Shown here piece by piece: positions 7,107 to 17,408 of a stretch of 64,000 bases of DNA. The translations under genes were made by a program, and so were the position numbers. How positions within the stretch are numbered: the first letter of the stretch is position 1; every line of letters begins with the position of its first letter. Under the pieces are notes generated by a model. It was not told where the DNA came from. It saw nothing but the letters and a program-made list of their open reading frames with translations, and did no database searches. Source of the DNA: Lachnospiraceae bacterium (lineage in GTDB: Bacteria; Bacillota; Clostridia; Lachnospirales; Lachnospiraceae); contig JAFUAB010000027.1 of NCBI GenBank assembly GCA_017460885.1, positions 1 through 64,000 on the forward strand, written 5' to 3'.

Positions 7107-8080
7107 GTATGAAAGAACGCCTTTTCGGAATATGGCTTATGGCAATGGCGCTTCTGTCGCTGTGGGCGTATACGGCCTTTTTTGTCGCTCAGATGTGGTT
7201 AAACATATTGCATGCCGTATATCTTTCACTTGCGATACTCCAGTTTGTTGCGCTTAACCTGTATCTCTGGGGCCCCGAAAAGCTTACTTTCGGGCCTCTT
7301 AAGGTGCTGTACAGGATTTTTTACGCATCTTCTTTTCTTGTGATACCTTCCTTCGTATTTATCTTTATGGGGCTCATTTCACAATATCATATTAATATCC
7401 CCGAGAGTATCGACGCATCTGCAATGGCAGCGGAAGAGATCCTGCCGGGGGAGGAGACCGTGATCTATAACACCGGCACCGTATATGTTTTCTTTCCGGG
7501 TTATTCTGAGGTTGAGCTGGTATGTGACAGGCGTCCTTCCAAATCCGATGATTCGATCGTGTGGTGCAGCGGAGCAGCGTTTCAGCATACGGTGAGTCTC
7601 GGATTTACGCAGGAAAATGTGGAGGGAGATCATGCGGTCAATGGAGATCTGTACTTAAGTCCTTATAACAAGGATTCTTTTGCGGCTTTTACTTTTGCGG
7701 ACGGAGAGTTTTCTTTTGAATTTGATGATCCCTCTGCGGCAGTAAAGAGAGCGGCCGATGCGGGAGGAAGCGGTTTTATGCAGTTCGGCCTGATCAGGGA
7801 CGGAGAGACGGTCATGAATTTTGACAGACCGCGGTCGCGCTGCTACAGGACGCTTGCGGAGCTTAACGGACATCTGTGCATCATCGATTCGGTCAAGATG
7901 CTGCATTTTAATGAATTTATGGATGAACTGCACAGGCTTGGTGTAACCAATGCTGTGTATATGGATATGGGAGCAGGATGGAATTATTCATGGTACAGGA
8001 GACCCTCGGGGAGGGTTGTGACATTATTCGGACTGCCTGTGCCCTGGTCACATAACTGGGTGGTTTTCAGAGACAGATGA
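7103..8080 (+). CDS. Membrane-anchored protein with phosphodiester glycosidase-like domain
   Basis: A 325-residue protein. The first 95 residues form three membrane segments. The C-terminal 130 residues (RCYRTLAELNGHLCIIDS, then LGVTNAVYMDMGAGWNYSW) resemble the DUF2233/NAGPA phosphodiester glycosidase fold, where an Asp-Gly pair after AVYMD is typical. Here the pair reads DMG, so activity is uncertain. The active domain would face outside. It overlaps the previous gene by four bases and is followed by a GNAT gene after 10 bases. Confidence 0.5.
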   Translation: MSMKERLFGIWLMAMALLSLWAYTAFFVAQMWLNILHAVYLSLAILQFVALNLYLWGPEKLTFGPLKVLYRIFYASSFLVIPSFVFIFMGLISQYHINIPESIDASAMAAEEILPGEETVIYNTGTVYVFFPGYSEVELVCDRRPSKSDDSIVWCSGAAFQHTVSLGFTQENVEGDHAVNGDLYLSPYNKDSFAAFTFADGEFSFEFDDPSAAVKRAADAGGSGFMQFGLIRDGETVMNFDRPRSRCYRTLAELNGHLCIIDSVKMLHFNEFMDELHRLGVTNAVYMDMGAGWNYSWYRRPSGRVVTLFGLPVPWSHNWVVFRDR

Positions 8081-8090
8081 GGAGTTTTGT

Positions 8091-8918
8091 ATGAAAGTAA
8101 CCAGAATTACCGAAAAAAACAGAGAATTTTTTGAAGAGCTTATTCCCGAGGAGCTGCTTTACAGTGAAGACCACCTTCTTTTGGGAGCCATCAGTGACGA
8201 TGATGAGGCCTGCGCGGCTCTGGCGGTGGAAGCCTTCGAATCCCTGGCCCTGATAAGGTGGTTATATACCGATCCCGATGTGCGCGAACAGGGTGCGGCG
8301 ACGGCGATGATGGATGTTCTGACATCGATCCTGAAGCATACTGAGATTGAAGGTATTGAGATAGACTTTGAAGACAGAGCCGGGGGGCTTGATGATTTTC
8401 TGACGGATTACGGATTTCTTGTGGGAAGTGATCCCGGCATCTACAAAGTCCCCATCGCAGATCTCGTATACGGAGCCGTGATCGAAGAGCTGGCCGAAAA
8501 CGACAGGTACGAAAAAAGGATACATCCGCTTTCTGACGGAGATATAGGCAAAAAGACCGTCGAATTCGTGCAGAGATACGGCATGGATCCGACATATCTT
8601 ACCGGGATATCCCTGAGGTACAGCTTTTCCGCTGTGGACGAGGATGGTAATATCTCATGCTGTATCCTGATAAGGGAGCGAAACGAAGGGGATCTTGATG
8701 TGGCTTATATGGCTTCCGACGGATCTTTCCAGCTGCTCGCCTCCACACTTTGCGCGGTATATGATGTGATACTGGAGGATAACAGGACAGAGGGGTATAT
8801 AACTTTTACCGACCGGACGGATAAGGCCGTTGAAATAATAGAGAAACTCACCGGCGCAGACAGTGAAGAATACCGCATCCCGGGAAGAAAACACGGGATC
8901 ATGCTTAATCTTATATAG
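8091..8918 (+). CDS. GNAT-family N-acetyltransferase
   Basis: A 275-residue cytoplasmic protein. Residues about 40-85 hold the acetyl-CoA binding motif of GNAT enzymes (LIRWLYTDPDVREQGAATAM, with the R/Q-x-x-G-x-A pattern). The rest is less conserved and may be a degenerate second GNAT half. The acceptor is unknown. GAGGAG lies 8 bases before the ATG. The giant gene starts 15 bases after the stop, so the two are probably co-transcribed. Confidence 0.65.
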   Translation: MKVTRITEKNREFFEELIPEELLYSEDHLLLGAISDDDEACAALAVEAFESLALIRWLYTDPDVREQGAATAMMDVLTSILKHTEIEGIEIDFEDRAGGLDDFLTDYGFLVGSDPGIYKVPIADLVYGAVIEELAENDRYEKRIHPLSDGDIGKKTVEFVQRYGMDPTYLTGISLRYSFSAVDEDGNISCCILIRERNEGDLDVAYMASDGSFQLLASTLCAVYDVILEDNRTEGYITFTDRTDKAVEIIEKLTGADSEEYRIPGRKHGIMLNLI

Positions 8919-8933
8919 TATAGGAGAATAATT

Positions 8934-11900
8934 ATGGATTGGAACAAAGAAGAGATCAAAAAGTCACATACCGTCCGGAATATCCCCCAAAATGCTCCGA
9001 CCGGCGAAGCCCAGGACATTAAGAAGATCCGTTCGTCCAAAGATCTGGCGATGGATCTGGGAAAGAACCTGGAATCCGAAAAGAAAAAAGATCTGAAGGA
9101 ATCCGGACAGAAGAAGGCGCAGAAGACCGTCAATACCGCAGAGCTGAAGGAGAAAGCCGGCAAGGTTCCGGTTCTTATGCCTAAGAAGAAGACCAAAAAG
9201 GAAAAAGCGGCTGATGCAAAGAAAGAGCTTAATGACGCAAAGGCTGTCATAAAGGATATGCATACGTCTCTGAAGGCGGAGGAGCTTAAGCATTTCTCGA
9301 AATCCCAGTATCAGAATATCAACAGAAATTATTATGAGAATCTGTCGGAATCCGATATCAAAAAGCGAGCCGAGAAGGCGCTTGAGCGTAAGAAAAACGC
9401 CCAGGGTATCATGGAATATGAGGCAGCTCATGTGGAAGCAGAGCGTAAGTATGCGCATCTGACCAGGGAGGTCTTCATCGGGAAGATCGCGAAATTTAAA
9501 GAGCTCAGGGATAAGCCCTTTGATATGGGCAGTGATGAAGAATTTGTCAAAAATCTGGCAGCGAATTACTCCCTCTGTGAAGCCGCCGACTACATGAAGC
9601 ACTGGATCGACGAGGCAGTTGAATTGGGATACATGCCTGAAGATGAGGATATGGCGGCGCTTCAGACCAGGATCGCCACCTTCGCGGAGGTTAAGGAGTA
9701 TCTGGATGCCCAGAAGGGTCTTATGAAGAATCCCTATTACCAGTATATGGCCAGGGATGATATTTCATATACCGACGAGGAAATCAAGAATCTCCTTGAC
9801 AAGACGGATAATGCGGTCCTCAAGGACTATCTTACCGGTGTTTCCATCATCAGATCCCTGCATTTCGTAAGGCACAAGGGCATGGATTCCGCCAAAAAGC
9901 ATGCGGAGCAGCAGGGCAAAAGAATGGCTGAGATCCTGGCTACAAAAGAAGAAAAGCGCGGGATCATTGACAGGCTCTCGGATAAGGCGCTTCAGTTTGC
10001 CGGAAACAGGCGATTCCTTGACAAGGATTATGACGCCCGCTTTACGCCTAAGCTGCTGAAGGAGGCCCTGGGCAGGTTTAGGGACTTAAAGATCGAAAAC
10101 CTGCATTTTGGCAGCCTGAAGGACATCGCCGAACATTATGACGAGAATGAGTATGCCTTCGAGCAGGTGCATGACGTGGAGCACCTGCTGTTCGTGGCCG
10201 TTCAGCGCGGACTTGCACCTGCCGACGACGCGCTCATTGAACTCCGTGCCAAGATAGAAGCCTTCACCATGGCGGAGAGGATGGTAGCCGACGTACAGAA
10301 GAAGGTCCTGGATAATCCTGATGATCTGATAAACGGCAGGACTTATAAGGAATTTGAGAATGAAGTGTTCAGCGGCATTAAAAGCGAAACCGATCTAACC
10401 GAAAGGCATGAGCCCCCGAGGATCGGCGGAGACCTTAAGAAGTACTTAAAGTCCATGACCAGACGCTATAAGCAGGAGCACAAGGACCGGGAGAAGACCA
10501 TACGTCTCATGTACGGCCTTACCCATCCGGTGCAGGGAGAGGAAGGACTCATTCCCGGAGACGTCCCTGATGAGGAGCTTGAGAAACGCAAAGTAAATTA
10601 TCAAAAAAACGCCTACGTTAACGAATACTTACGTAATACCGAAACCTATATGCAGAGCATATATGGAACAAAGCTTACGGCCATTGCCTGCGCCCATGCC
10701 AGACAAACCGGTCGGGCCAAATTCGGCAGCTTCGGACGTACCCTTACGCCCTACCTGACCGGCAGGTCCGCGGATGAGGTCATAAAGGTCATAGACGTGA
10801 TGCAGACCGGCACGGATAAGGAGAAGGAGGAATTGTATAAGTCCGTGGCAGAGGAAGTCATGGGATATGATTTCTCCCGCCTGGACGCGCGTGACCCTGC
10901 GGAATCCTTTAGAAACGCGGCTTACAGGCAGAGGATCGAGAAGATAGGTGCAAACCTCGGAGGCTCCACCACGGAATTCCCGAATTACGTCAAGGACAAG
11001 GCACTCCTGGCTAAATATGAGGCATATTACGGAGCCAACTGCTCGGGAGCTTTTGCAAGCGCCGTTGCCCAGGCGGCAAAGGACGTCCGCATGGCTGCCA
11101 TCGATTATGCGGATTGGCATAAGATAGACTCCGGGTCGGTGGATATGCTGATCAATTCGATCGACGTAGACAAGAGCATTGACATCAATGCCGGCGGCGC
11201 GGTGCACAAGGTGTCCGAAGCCAGCTTCAGCCTGCTGGATAAATGCATCGGCAGGATACCGTTCATGCATCAGTCCGGATTCTCCAAGGTGGCGGCCCAT
11301 GCGGACCGTGCCGCAAAGGGCATCAGGGAGGAAGTGGCCGTTACGCTGTATGACGAGCTTAAGAACAACGGCGTCGTAAAAGCCGTGACTCCTGAAGAGG
11401 CTAAGGAGATCGCCGATTTCTGCAGCAGGTTCGCAAAGGACTTTGACGCGTCAACAAGCATCCTGTATGACGACGTGCTGAAGGAACTTAAGAAAAACGA
11501 TCCTGCATATAAGCCTAAGGGACAAGTCCGGCCGGGATTCCTGTCCTACATGTCCGTGCTGAACAGATATGGTGAGAAGGAAGAACTCTCAAAGAGCACG
11601 TCCATGTACAAAAGCATCGTCGTCGACGGGGAGAAGACTGATGCCGTCTCCAAACAGAATAAGGCCAGGGCCATCGAGGAGATGTTCAGGACCATCATGG
11701 CCTTTGATCTCAGGCGCTTTGACTTTAAGTCGTACAAGGACATAATAACCAACCCCGCAGACGATCCCACCAGGTACGAGGATTGTTTCGCCGTGTCCCA
11801 TCTGGCCATGGAGGCCGTCAATTACATAGAAGCATACAAGAAGCTGAGGATGGACGAGGAAGTAAGCTGCCGCTTAAACGGGGTGCACGTGGATGAGATC

Positions 11901-14900
11901 AAGGCCAGGTGCGAGCTCCTCATGAGCGCCGAGAGCTTCTATGACGAAAAGTTTGGTCAGGTATTTGGTTCCGAAGAGCCGGCAAGGATGAAGGTGAGCG
12001 TTGACGACGTCATGCACATGACCCGGAAGGAGATAGATGATAACCTGAGTCAGGCCATGGATAGCCGTGACGCCAACAGAATCAACTTCTGGACCGCCGT
12101 AAAGAGCCTCACGGATACACTGTCGGGCTTTGACATACAAGTGCCATTAAGCGTGATCGAGGACAAGATCAGGTTCCGGCAGGGACTCCATGGTCAGTCT
12201 AAGGCCCTGGAAGCCTACAACCTGCTGAACGGCACGGAAAGGGTGCTCGATGGCGCTGAATTCGGTGACCTCAAGGTCTCATATGCCGAAGGGGAGTCTT
12301 TTAAGGATCAGTTTGCCGGGGATTTCACGTACGTGAATTACACCGTATCCGAGCGGGAATCCAAACTGTACAATTCCAAATCCAGGATATGCAAAAAGCG
12401 CATTGCCGCGGAGAACCTGAAGAGGAAGGCGGATTTCTTCAGAGGCGAGTCAGCCGCTGCACGCAGATCCATATCGCTTAAGAACCGTATGGCGGTCGGA
12501 GATAAAAACATCGAATATTTAAGCGCATTTATGGAAGGCGATGCCGAGGTCAACAATTCCATGGCAGAACGCTATGCGGATGAAAAGACCCGTGATGAGA
12601 TCCTGGACATAATGACCATGGAGATCATGGAAATTAATCTGGATATCAAAATCGTCACGGACGAAGATTTTGCCAAAAACGCCTATGAATTGGAAAGTAT
12701 AAGCAGCAAAGCCCTGGCCTATGATAAACTGTTGAAGGCCAATCCCGGGTATAGGGAACGCCTGATGACCAGGAGGATCGGCGCCAGGTTCTCCGATCTT
12801 GAGATGGTCGAAAAGAGACTGAATCAGATGCTGGCAGTTTCGGATTATTACAGAGCCCGCAAGGCACTTATCACGGATCCCTATTACGTCCTGCACTACA
12901 ATGAGGAATTATCCGCCGACAAGGATGAGGTCAGGGGAGACGAAGACAGGCTCAGGATCGCCGGACTGATCAACCTGGTATCACAGTGTGCGAGACGCAT
13001 GCAGGGTTCGGAGTACCGCACAAGGGAGGATTCCGGGATCGAGGCCGTGCTTGAACGCGCAGAATCCATCGGCAGGCAGAATGCCCATCTCATCGGACGT
13101 CCCGACTTAACCCGCGCGGAACCCTCAGCCGTAAGGGATGCCAACAGACAGATCGGCAGGTTTGTCGAAGCAGCCGGATTAGGCATGGAGACTACTAAGG
13201 AAATGATAGCGGCCACGGATGACGCGGTTCCGTTTCCCGAGGCCCAGAAGTATTATAAAGGATCCGCAAAGAACTTGTTTGATGCCGTCAAGACCTATTC
13301 AAGGTATTACTCCCACGATCCTAAGCAGGTTCGCAAGGTGATCCCAAATGAGCGGCTGGATCTCTATGATAAGCTCTTTGAATTATTTAAGGATAAAAAT
13401 GGAAAAGAGGTCACTACGCCTACGTTTAAGGATCCCAAAACCGGAGAGGTGTTTAAGCTGACGACGGACATCCAGAGATTGCCGGCGATGATCTGCACTC
13501 AGTACGCGGGGGATCTTACCAATGAAGAAGTTCTGGATATCTTTGAGGGACTGATGATCACCTATCGTACGGACATCAATCTTAACGATAATGATCAGAG
13601 ACTATACGCTCGTGAGAGATTCCTCAATTCACTTGCTGCGCTTTTCCGCATGGAATATGAGAACATGAAACGTTACCAGAATACCTACGGAACCCTGGGA
13701 GACGATCTGCCCTTCGGCGTATTCATGGAGGCCCTGAGGGACGGCCAGAAGGATTTCTTTCTCCGAAACCTCTTTGGACAGGACATGGCTAATCTCGTTG
13801 ATACGGAGGCTGAGAGGGAATCAAGTTCCGACGGTAAGCCGATGACGACGGCCGAGATCCTGGTAAAATACGGCAGGATAACCTTTGAAGAGATGAATGA
13901 TGCCATGAATCTGGGATTGGAATATTATCAGAACATGAATGCGGCTCAGAACCCCAGGTTTTTCAGCTTTAAATCCTACGATACCAATATAGATGAGCCC
14001 GGTCTGAACGTATTCCTGACGGAGAATCTCATAAATCAGGAGCATACCAAGGATAATCACAAAATGAAGGGTCCTAAGGTATCTGTGGCCGAGGCCAGAA
14101 ATATATGGAAAAAGGCTCTGAAGTATACCTCTGACAATAATCTGACCGGGGGAAGGAACCTGGTGGATTTCAAGAAGGCGAGCCTGAATCTCTATACCGC
14201 CGCCGAAAAAAAGGCCATCAGGGAGCAGCGTAAGCAGGATGCCAATCTGATGAACTACTATAATTTCTACCTCGATGAGCGTGAGGAGGTTCTGCTCAAA
14301 AAGACCGGGGATGCACTGGGAGGTGAGGTAAGCGATGATCTGCTGAAGAAGCTGATAGTCTTCCATCCCGGCATGCTGACGAGCGGCAAGATCGGTGAGA
14401 AGGGGGGCGAAGAAGACGTAAAGGGAACTGCCGAATTTATCGAAAACGTCAGGAAATACGCCGGCATCGGCATAGCCGATGACCAAAAGGCCGAAGCCAG
14501 GAAGCAGGCTTCAGAGGAGTTTTATAAGGCATGGAACGATCAGTTCCTACACGATGCCACCGTGGCCGATACGGAGACCCTGATGGGCGGTTACGATGGA
14601 AATGAAGCCACGGAAGCCCGGGCAGACGTTACAAAGATCAGGGAGGGATCCAAACTGCTGACGGGCGAGGTAAGACACAGGTGCTTCGAGAGCATTAAAT
14701 ATCTGGCCAATACCCCCGGACTTGGTTTCATGGTGTCCGACAAAACCCGCGTCAGCCTAAAGGGGCGTTTTAAGAATCAGCTTTCCCAGGAAATACTCAG
14801 AAGGATGGTCACGAACAAATTCTATCTGGAGCTTAAGGACATAGGCTCCAGGAGGCGTTCGTATCCGGAGAGGATGCATATTGAACTTATCATGCTGGTA

Positions 14901-17399
14901 TCAAGGCTGGGCAGGACCCACATGACCATTGATGACATTATCAACGATCAGGACTTCAGGACGAAACTTGGCTATTACGGCATAGACCTGGATGACCTGA
15001 GGGCATTTTCAGAGCTTCCGGCCGGGGAGGCCGTGAACGCGGAGAAAGCCGGACAGGGTGAGCTTGTATTTGACGAGAAGCTCTTTGAGGAAGAACTGGA
15101 CGAGAGCGGGATAGATTATTCCGACGAGGAGGTTGCAGAAGAGAAGAAAGAAGAGAAGATCAACGTAGACGAGGAGATCGCCGCACAACAGCAGCAGGAT
15201 CTCCATTATGAGATACCTCCCGTTTACAGGGAGTTTGACATAAATGCTCCCGAAAAGGGTACCCACGTCAAGTATGAGAGCCAGGGCAAGGGAACCTCGT
15301 ACTGCTGGGCCTGCACGATGTCGGGCCTCATGAACGCGTATGCCGGCAAGAAGGTTTCTGACCTGAACATGATCAAAAACAAGCCCCTCAGCATACCGAA
15401 ATTCGAGGAGTCGGGAGTGAAGGACAGGGCAACCTATGACGCCGGCGTTAACCTGGTCAACAGCATGTACGCGGGTACCGAGTACGGCAACCCTGCCATC
15501 TTCGGTGACTATATACAGGACAAGCTGCCCACGGCTGCGGTCAGGACCGCAATCATCAGCCGTGAGGAGGGCAGGCTTGATTACTGCAAGCGCAGGTTCC
15601 GCGAGACCCTGGGAGCAAGCCTGCAGAAGGGGCCGGTCGGCATGCTCGTCGACGGACACTTCATGCTGATAAGGGAGATCAGGAATGATGACGTCCTCAT
15701 GGTCAACGATTCGCTTGAAAGCAATCCCGATGCCGTGCTGCCGTACGTGGATTCGGTAGATGACATCTTCGCAGAGACCGGACAGCAGGTGGAACTCGTA
15801 TGGCTGGAGGATATGACGAACCACGAAGCCGAAATAGCCAACCAGTTCGAACTTAACTATGATGCTCAGAATGGTACGTTCTCATTCAAGAATGAAGCCG
15901 GACGTGAGGCAAACGCTCCCGGACAGGCTACTTATAAGCAGGTTAAGAACGAGCAGACCATCCTGCACAAAAACGGCATCGAGGCCATGACACAGCTCTA
16001 TGACGACGTGGTGTTCAATTCCGTATACCTGCCCAGACAGCTGAAACGTCAGGCAGGAGCACAGGGTGCCGGACAGGGCGGTCAGCAGGCAGCAGGGCAG
16101 CAGGTACCTGCCGAAGAGGAAGTACTGGTTACCAATAAGCAGAGGCTTGATTCAGTCTACCGTGAGGAAAAGAAAGCCGGAGGTCAAAACGCCGGAGAGG
16201 CTCCGGGCGACTGGGGACCGGGCATTGACGACGAATTCGCCGAACTGGATGACGTGCATGTAATGAACTTCGAGAGCGACGTCGAGGGACTGGAAGAATT
16301 AAATGACGTGATGGAACCCATGCAGCTCGTAGCCGACATGGATAAGCTGGATTTTGAGGAGCTGGTGGAGGACAATACCATAGAAGTCCATTCTTCAGGT
16401 GAGTGGGAAGCCAAACTGAACGAGGCACGCGACAAGAGATGGGCAAAGGAAACAGGTGAGAGGATCAAGAACCCCGGCATGGCATTCCCCGACGGATTCA
16501 GCGCCCTGGCTCTTAAGGAAAAGGGCAAGAAGGGCTCCTTCTCCAAAAAGTTCAAGGAAAGCGCCGAACCGGTAATAAAGAGCATCGAGAAGATCGGCAA
16601 CGGTACGGCGGATGATGAGGCCCTGTACAGGAGTATGGGCATAGAGAGTCCGATCGAGATGATTTACGTGGGCGGAGAACCCTTAAGTATTTACGTCAGG
16701 AAAAACTATAATTATTCAGGCAATGACTTAAACGTACTAAAGAATTACGCGGCGTTCATCGCGGGCAGGATGGAGGTACCGATCGCATTCTTTGCGCCCA
16801 GGATTGTTGACGGCCGGCTGACATATGAACCCAGGAACCTGGATCTGAGCATAGGCAGCGCGACAAAGGCTGATGACGAAGCTTTCAGGAAACGCGGGAT
16901 CAGGAACGAGCAGCTGCTCAGGGATAACGTGCCCCTCTTTGTTTCCGAAAAGGCCGGACGCGCATACAGGGAACAATACAATGTGCCGATCAACGGATTT
17001 AAGGAACTTGAGAGTATCGCGGACCGCATCAAGACCGCGGACAGGGGCAGCGATCCGAGGTACGCGCAGTTCCTGCAACTTTTTGATTCATATTATCAGG
17101 CCATGGAGAGATGGACCTATTACAAGCTGGAGAGGAAGCATTTCGCGAGACTTCATTCCTATGCTTCACAGGCCAGCAATCTCGCCCTCAATTACATGAG
17201 GGGCAAGAAGGCCACGAAGGAACGTCACCGCATAGCGATCGATGCTTCAAGGATGCTTGACAAGCACGTCAAAATTCTGGGATATGCGCTCGATAAAGGC
17301 ATTCTTAAAGATGAGCAATCCGGCGCAACCTTCGTCGAAATATTCGGAATAAACGAGAAAGCGGAAAGGAACCATAAAGGCTATCAAGGCCAGGTGTAG
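8934..17399 (+). CDS. Giant 2821-residue protein with papain-like cysteine protease domain
   Basis: One uninterrupted frame of 2821 codons, with AGGAG in good position. There is no signal peptide and no membrane segment. Residues 1-150 are Lys/Glu-rich and probably disordered. Residues 150-2090 are mostly helical, with weak internal repeats around 226-270, 421-462 and 1278-1318 (pattern: R-I/L..., then Y, then NPYY or DPYY). Residues about 2105-2290 look like a papain/C39-like protease: Gln2117, Cys2124 in SYCWAC, His2242 in DGHFMLI, and Asn2258-Asp2259. An acidic linker rich in Gln/Gly follows, then a 400-residue C-terminal domain of unknown type. I do not recognise the whole protein. Size and domain order suggest a large effector, toxin or self-processing factor; this is inference. 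Confidence 0.85.
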   Translation: MDWNKEEIKKSHTVRNIPQNAPTGEAQDIKKIRSSKDLAMDLGKNLESEKKKDLKESGQKKAQKTVNTAELKEKAGKVPVLMPKKKTKKEKAADAKKELNDAKAVIKDMHTSLKAEELKHFSKSQYQNINRNYYENLSESDIKKRAEKALERKKNAQGIMEYEAAHVEAERKYAHLTREVFIGKIAKFKELRDKPFDMGSDEEFVKNLAANYSLCEAADYMKHWIDEAVELGYMPEDEDMAALQTRIATFAEVKEYLDAQKGLMKNPYYQYMARDDISYTDEEIKNLLDKTDNAVLKDYLTGVSIIRSLHFVRHKGMDSAKKHAEQQGKRMAEILATKEEKRGIIDRLSDKALQFAGNRRFLDKDYDARFTPKLLKEALGRFRDLKIENLHFGSLKDIAEHYDENEYAFEQVHDVEHLLFVAVQRGLAPADDALIELRAKIEAFTMAERMVADVQKKVLDNPDDLINGRTYKEFENEVFSGIKSETDLTERHEPPRIGGDLKKYLKSMTRRYKQEHKDREKTIRLMYGLTHPVQGEEGLIPGDVPDEELEKRKVNYQKNAYVNEYLRNTETYMQSIYGTKLTAIACAHARQTGRAKFGSFGRTLTPYLTGRSADEVIKVIDVMQTGTDKEKEELYKSVAEEVMGYDFSRLDARDPAESFRNAAYRQRIEKIGANLGGSTTEFPNYVKDKALLAKYEAYYGANCSGAFASAVAQAAKDVRMAAIDYADWHKIDSGSVDMLINSIDVDKSIDINAGGAVHKVSEASFSLLDKCIGRIPFMHQSGFSKVAAHADRAAKGIREEVAVTLYDELKNNGVVKAVTPEEAKEIADFCSRFAKDFDASTSILYDDVLKELKKNDPAYKPKGQVRPGFLSYMSVLNRYGEKEELSKSTSMYKSIVVDGEKTDAVSKQNKARAIEEMFRTIMAFDLRRFDFKSYKDIITNPADDPTRYEDCFAVSHLAMEAVNYIEAYKKLRMDEEVSCRLNGVHVDEIKARCELLMSAESFYDEKFGQVFGSEEPARMKVSVDDVMHMTRKEIDDNLSQAMDSRDANRINFWTAVKSLTDTLSGFDIQVPLSVIEDKIRFRQGLHGQSKALEAYNLLNGTERVLDGAEFGDLKVSYAEGESFKDQFAGDFTYVNYTVSERESKLYNSKSRICKKRIAAENLKRKADFFRGESAAARRSISLKNRMAVGDKNIEYLSAFMEGDAEVNNSMAERYADEKTRDEILDIMTMEIMEINLDIKIVTDEDFAKNAYELESISSKALAYDKLLKANPGYRERLMTRRIGARFSDLEMVEKRLNQMLAVSDYYRARKALITDPYYVLHYNEELSADKDEVRGDEDRLRIAGLINLVSQCARRMQGSEYRTREDSGIEAVLERAESIGRQNAHLIGRPDLTRAEPSAVRDANRQIGRFVEAAGLGMETTKEMIAATDDAVPFPEAQKYYKGSAKNLFDAVKTYSRYYSHDPKQVRKVIPNERLDLYDKLFELFKDKNGKEVTTPTFKDPKTGEVFKLTTDIQRLPAMICTQYAGDLTNEEVLDIFEGLMITYRTDINLNDNDQRLYARERFLNSLAALFRMEYENMKRYQNTYGTLGDDLPFGVFMEALRDGQKDFFLRNLFGQDMANLVDTEAERESSSDGKPMTTAEILVKYGRITFEEMNDAMNLGLEYYQNMNAAQNPRFFSFKSYDTNIDEPGLNVFLTENLINQEHTKDNHKMKGPKVSVAEARNIWKKALKYTSDNNLTGGRNLVDFKKASLNLYTAAEKKAIREQRKQDANLMNYYNFYLDEREEVLLKKTGDALGGEVSDDLLKKLIVFHPGMLTSGKIGEKGGEEDVKGTAEFIENVRKYAGIGIADDQKAEARKQASEEFYKAWNDQFLHDATVADTETLMGGYDGNEATEARADVTKIREGSKLLTGEVRHRCFESIKYLANTPGLGFMVSDKTRVSLKGRFKNQLSQEILRRMVTNKFYLELKDIGSRRRSYPERMHIELIMLVSRLGRTHMTIDDIINDQDFRTKLGYYGIDLDDLRAFSELPAGEAVNAEKAGQGELVFDEKLFEEELDESGIDYSDEEVAEEKKEEKINVDEEIAAQQQQDLHYEIPPVYREFDINAPEKGTHVKYESQGKGTSYCWACTMSGLMNAYAGKKVSDLNMIKNKPLSIPKFEESGVKDRATYDAGVNLVNSMYAGTEYGNPAIFGDYIQDKLPTAAVRTAIISREEGRLDYCKRRFRETLGASLQKGPVGMLVDGHFMLIREIRNDDVLMVNDSLESNPDAVLPYVDSVDDIFAETGQQVELVWLEDMTNHEAEIANQFELNYDAQNGTFSFKNEAGREANAPGQATYKQVKNEQTILHKNGIEAMTQLYDDVVFNSVYLPRQLKRQAGAQGAGQGGQQAAGQQVPAEEEVLVTNKQRLDSVYREEKKAGGQNAGEAPGDWGPGIDDEFAELDDVHVMNFESDVEGLEELNDVMEPMQLVADMDKLDFEELVEDNTIEVHSSGEWEAKLNEARDKRWAKETGERIKNPGMAFPDGFSALALKEKGKKGSFSKKFKESAEPVIKSIEKIGNGTADDEALYRSMGIESPIEMIYVGGEPLSIYVRKNYNYSGNDLNVLKNYAAFIAGRMEVPIAFFAPRIVDGRLTYEPRNLDLSIGSATKADDEAFRKRGIRNEQLLRDNVPLFVSEKAGRAYREQYNVPINGFKELESIADRIKTADRGSDPRYAQFLQLFDSYYQAMERWTYYKLERKHFARLHSYASQASNLALNYMRGKKATKERHRIAIDASRMLDKHVKILGYALDKGILKDEQSGATFVEIFGINEKAERNHKGYQGQV

Positions 17400-17408
17400 G
17401 AATATGAC

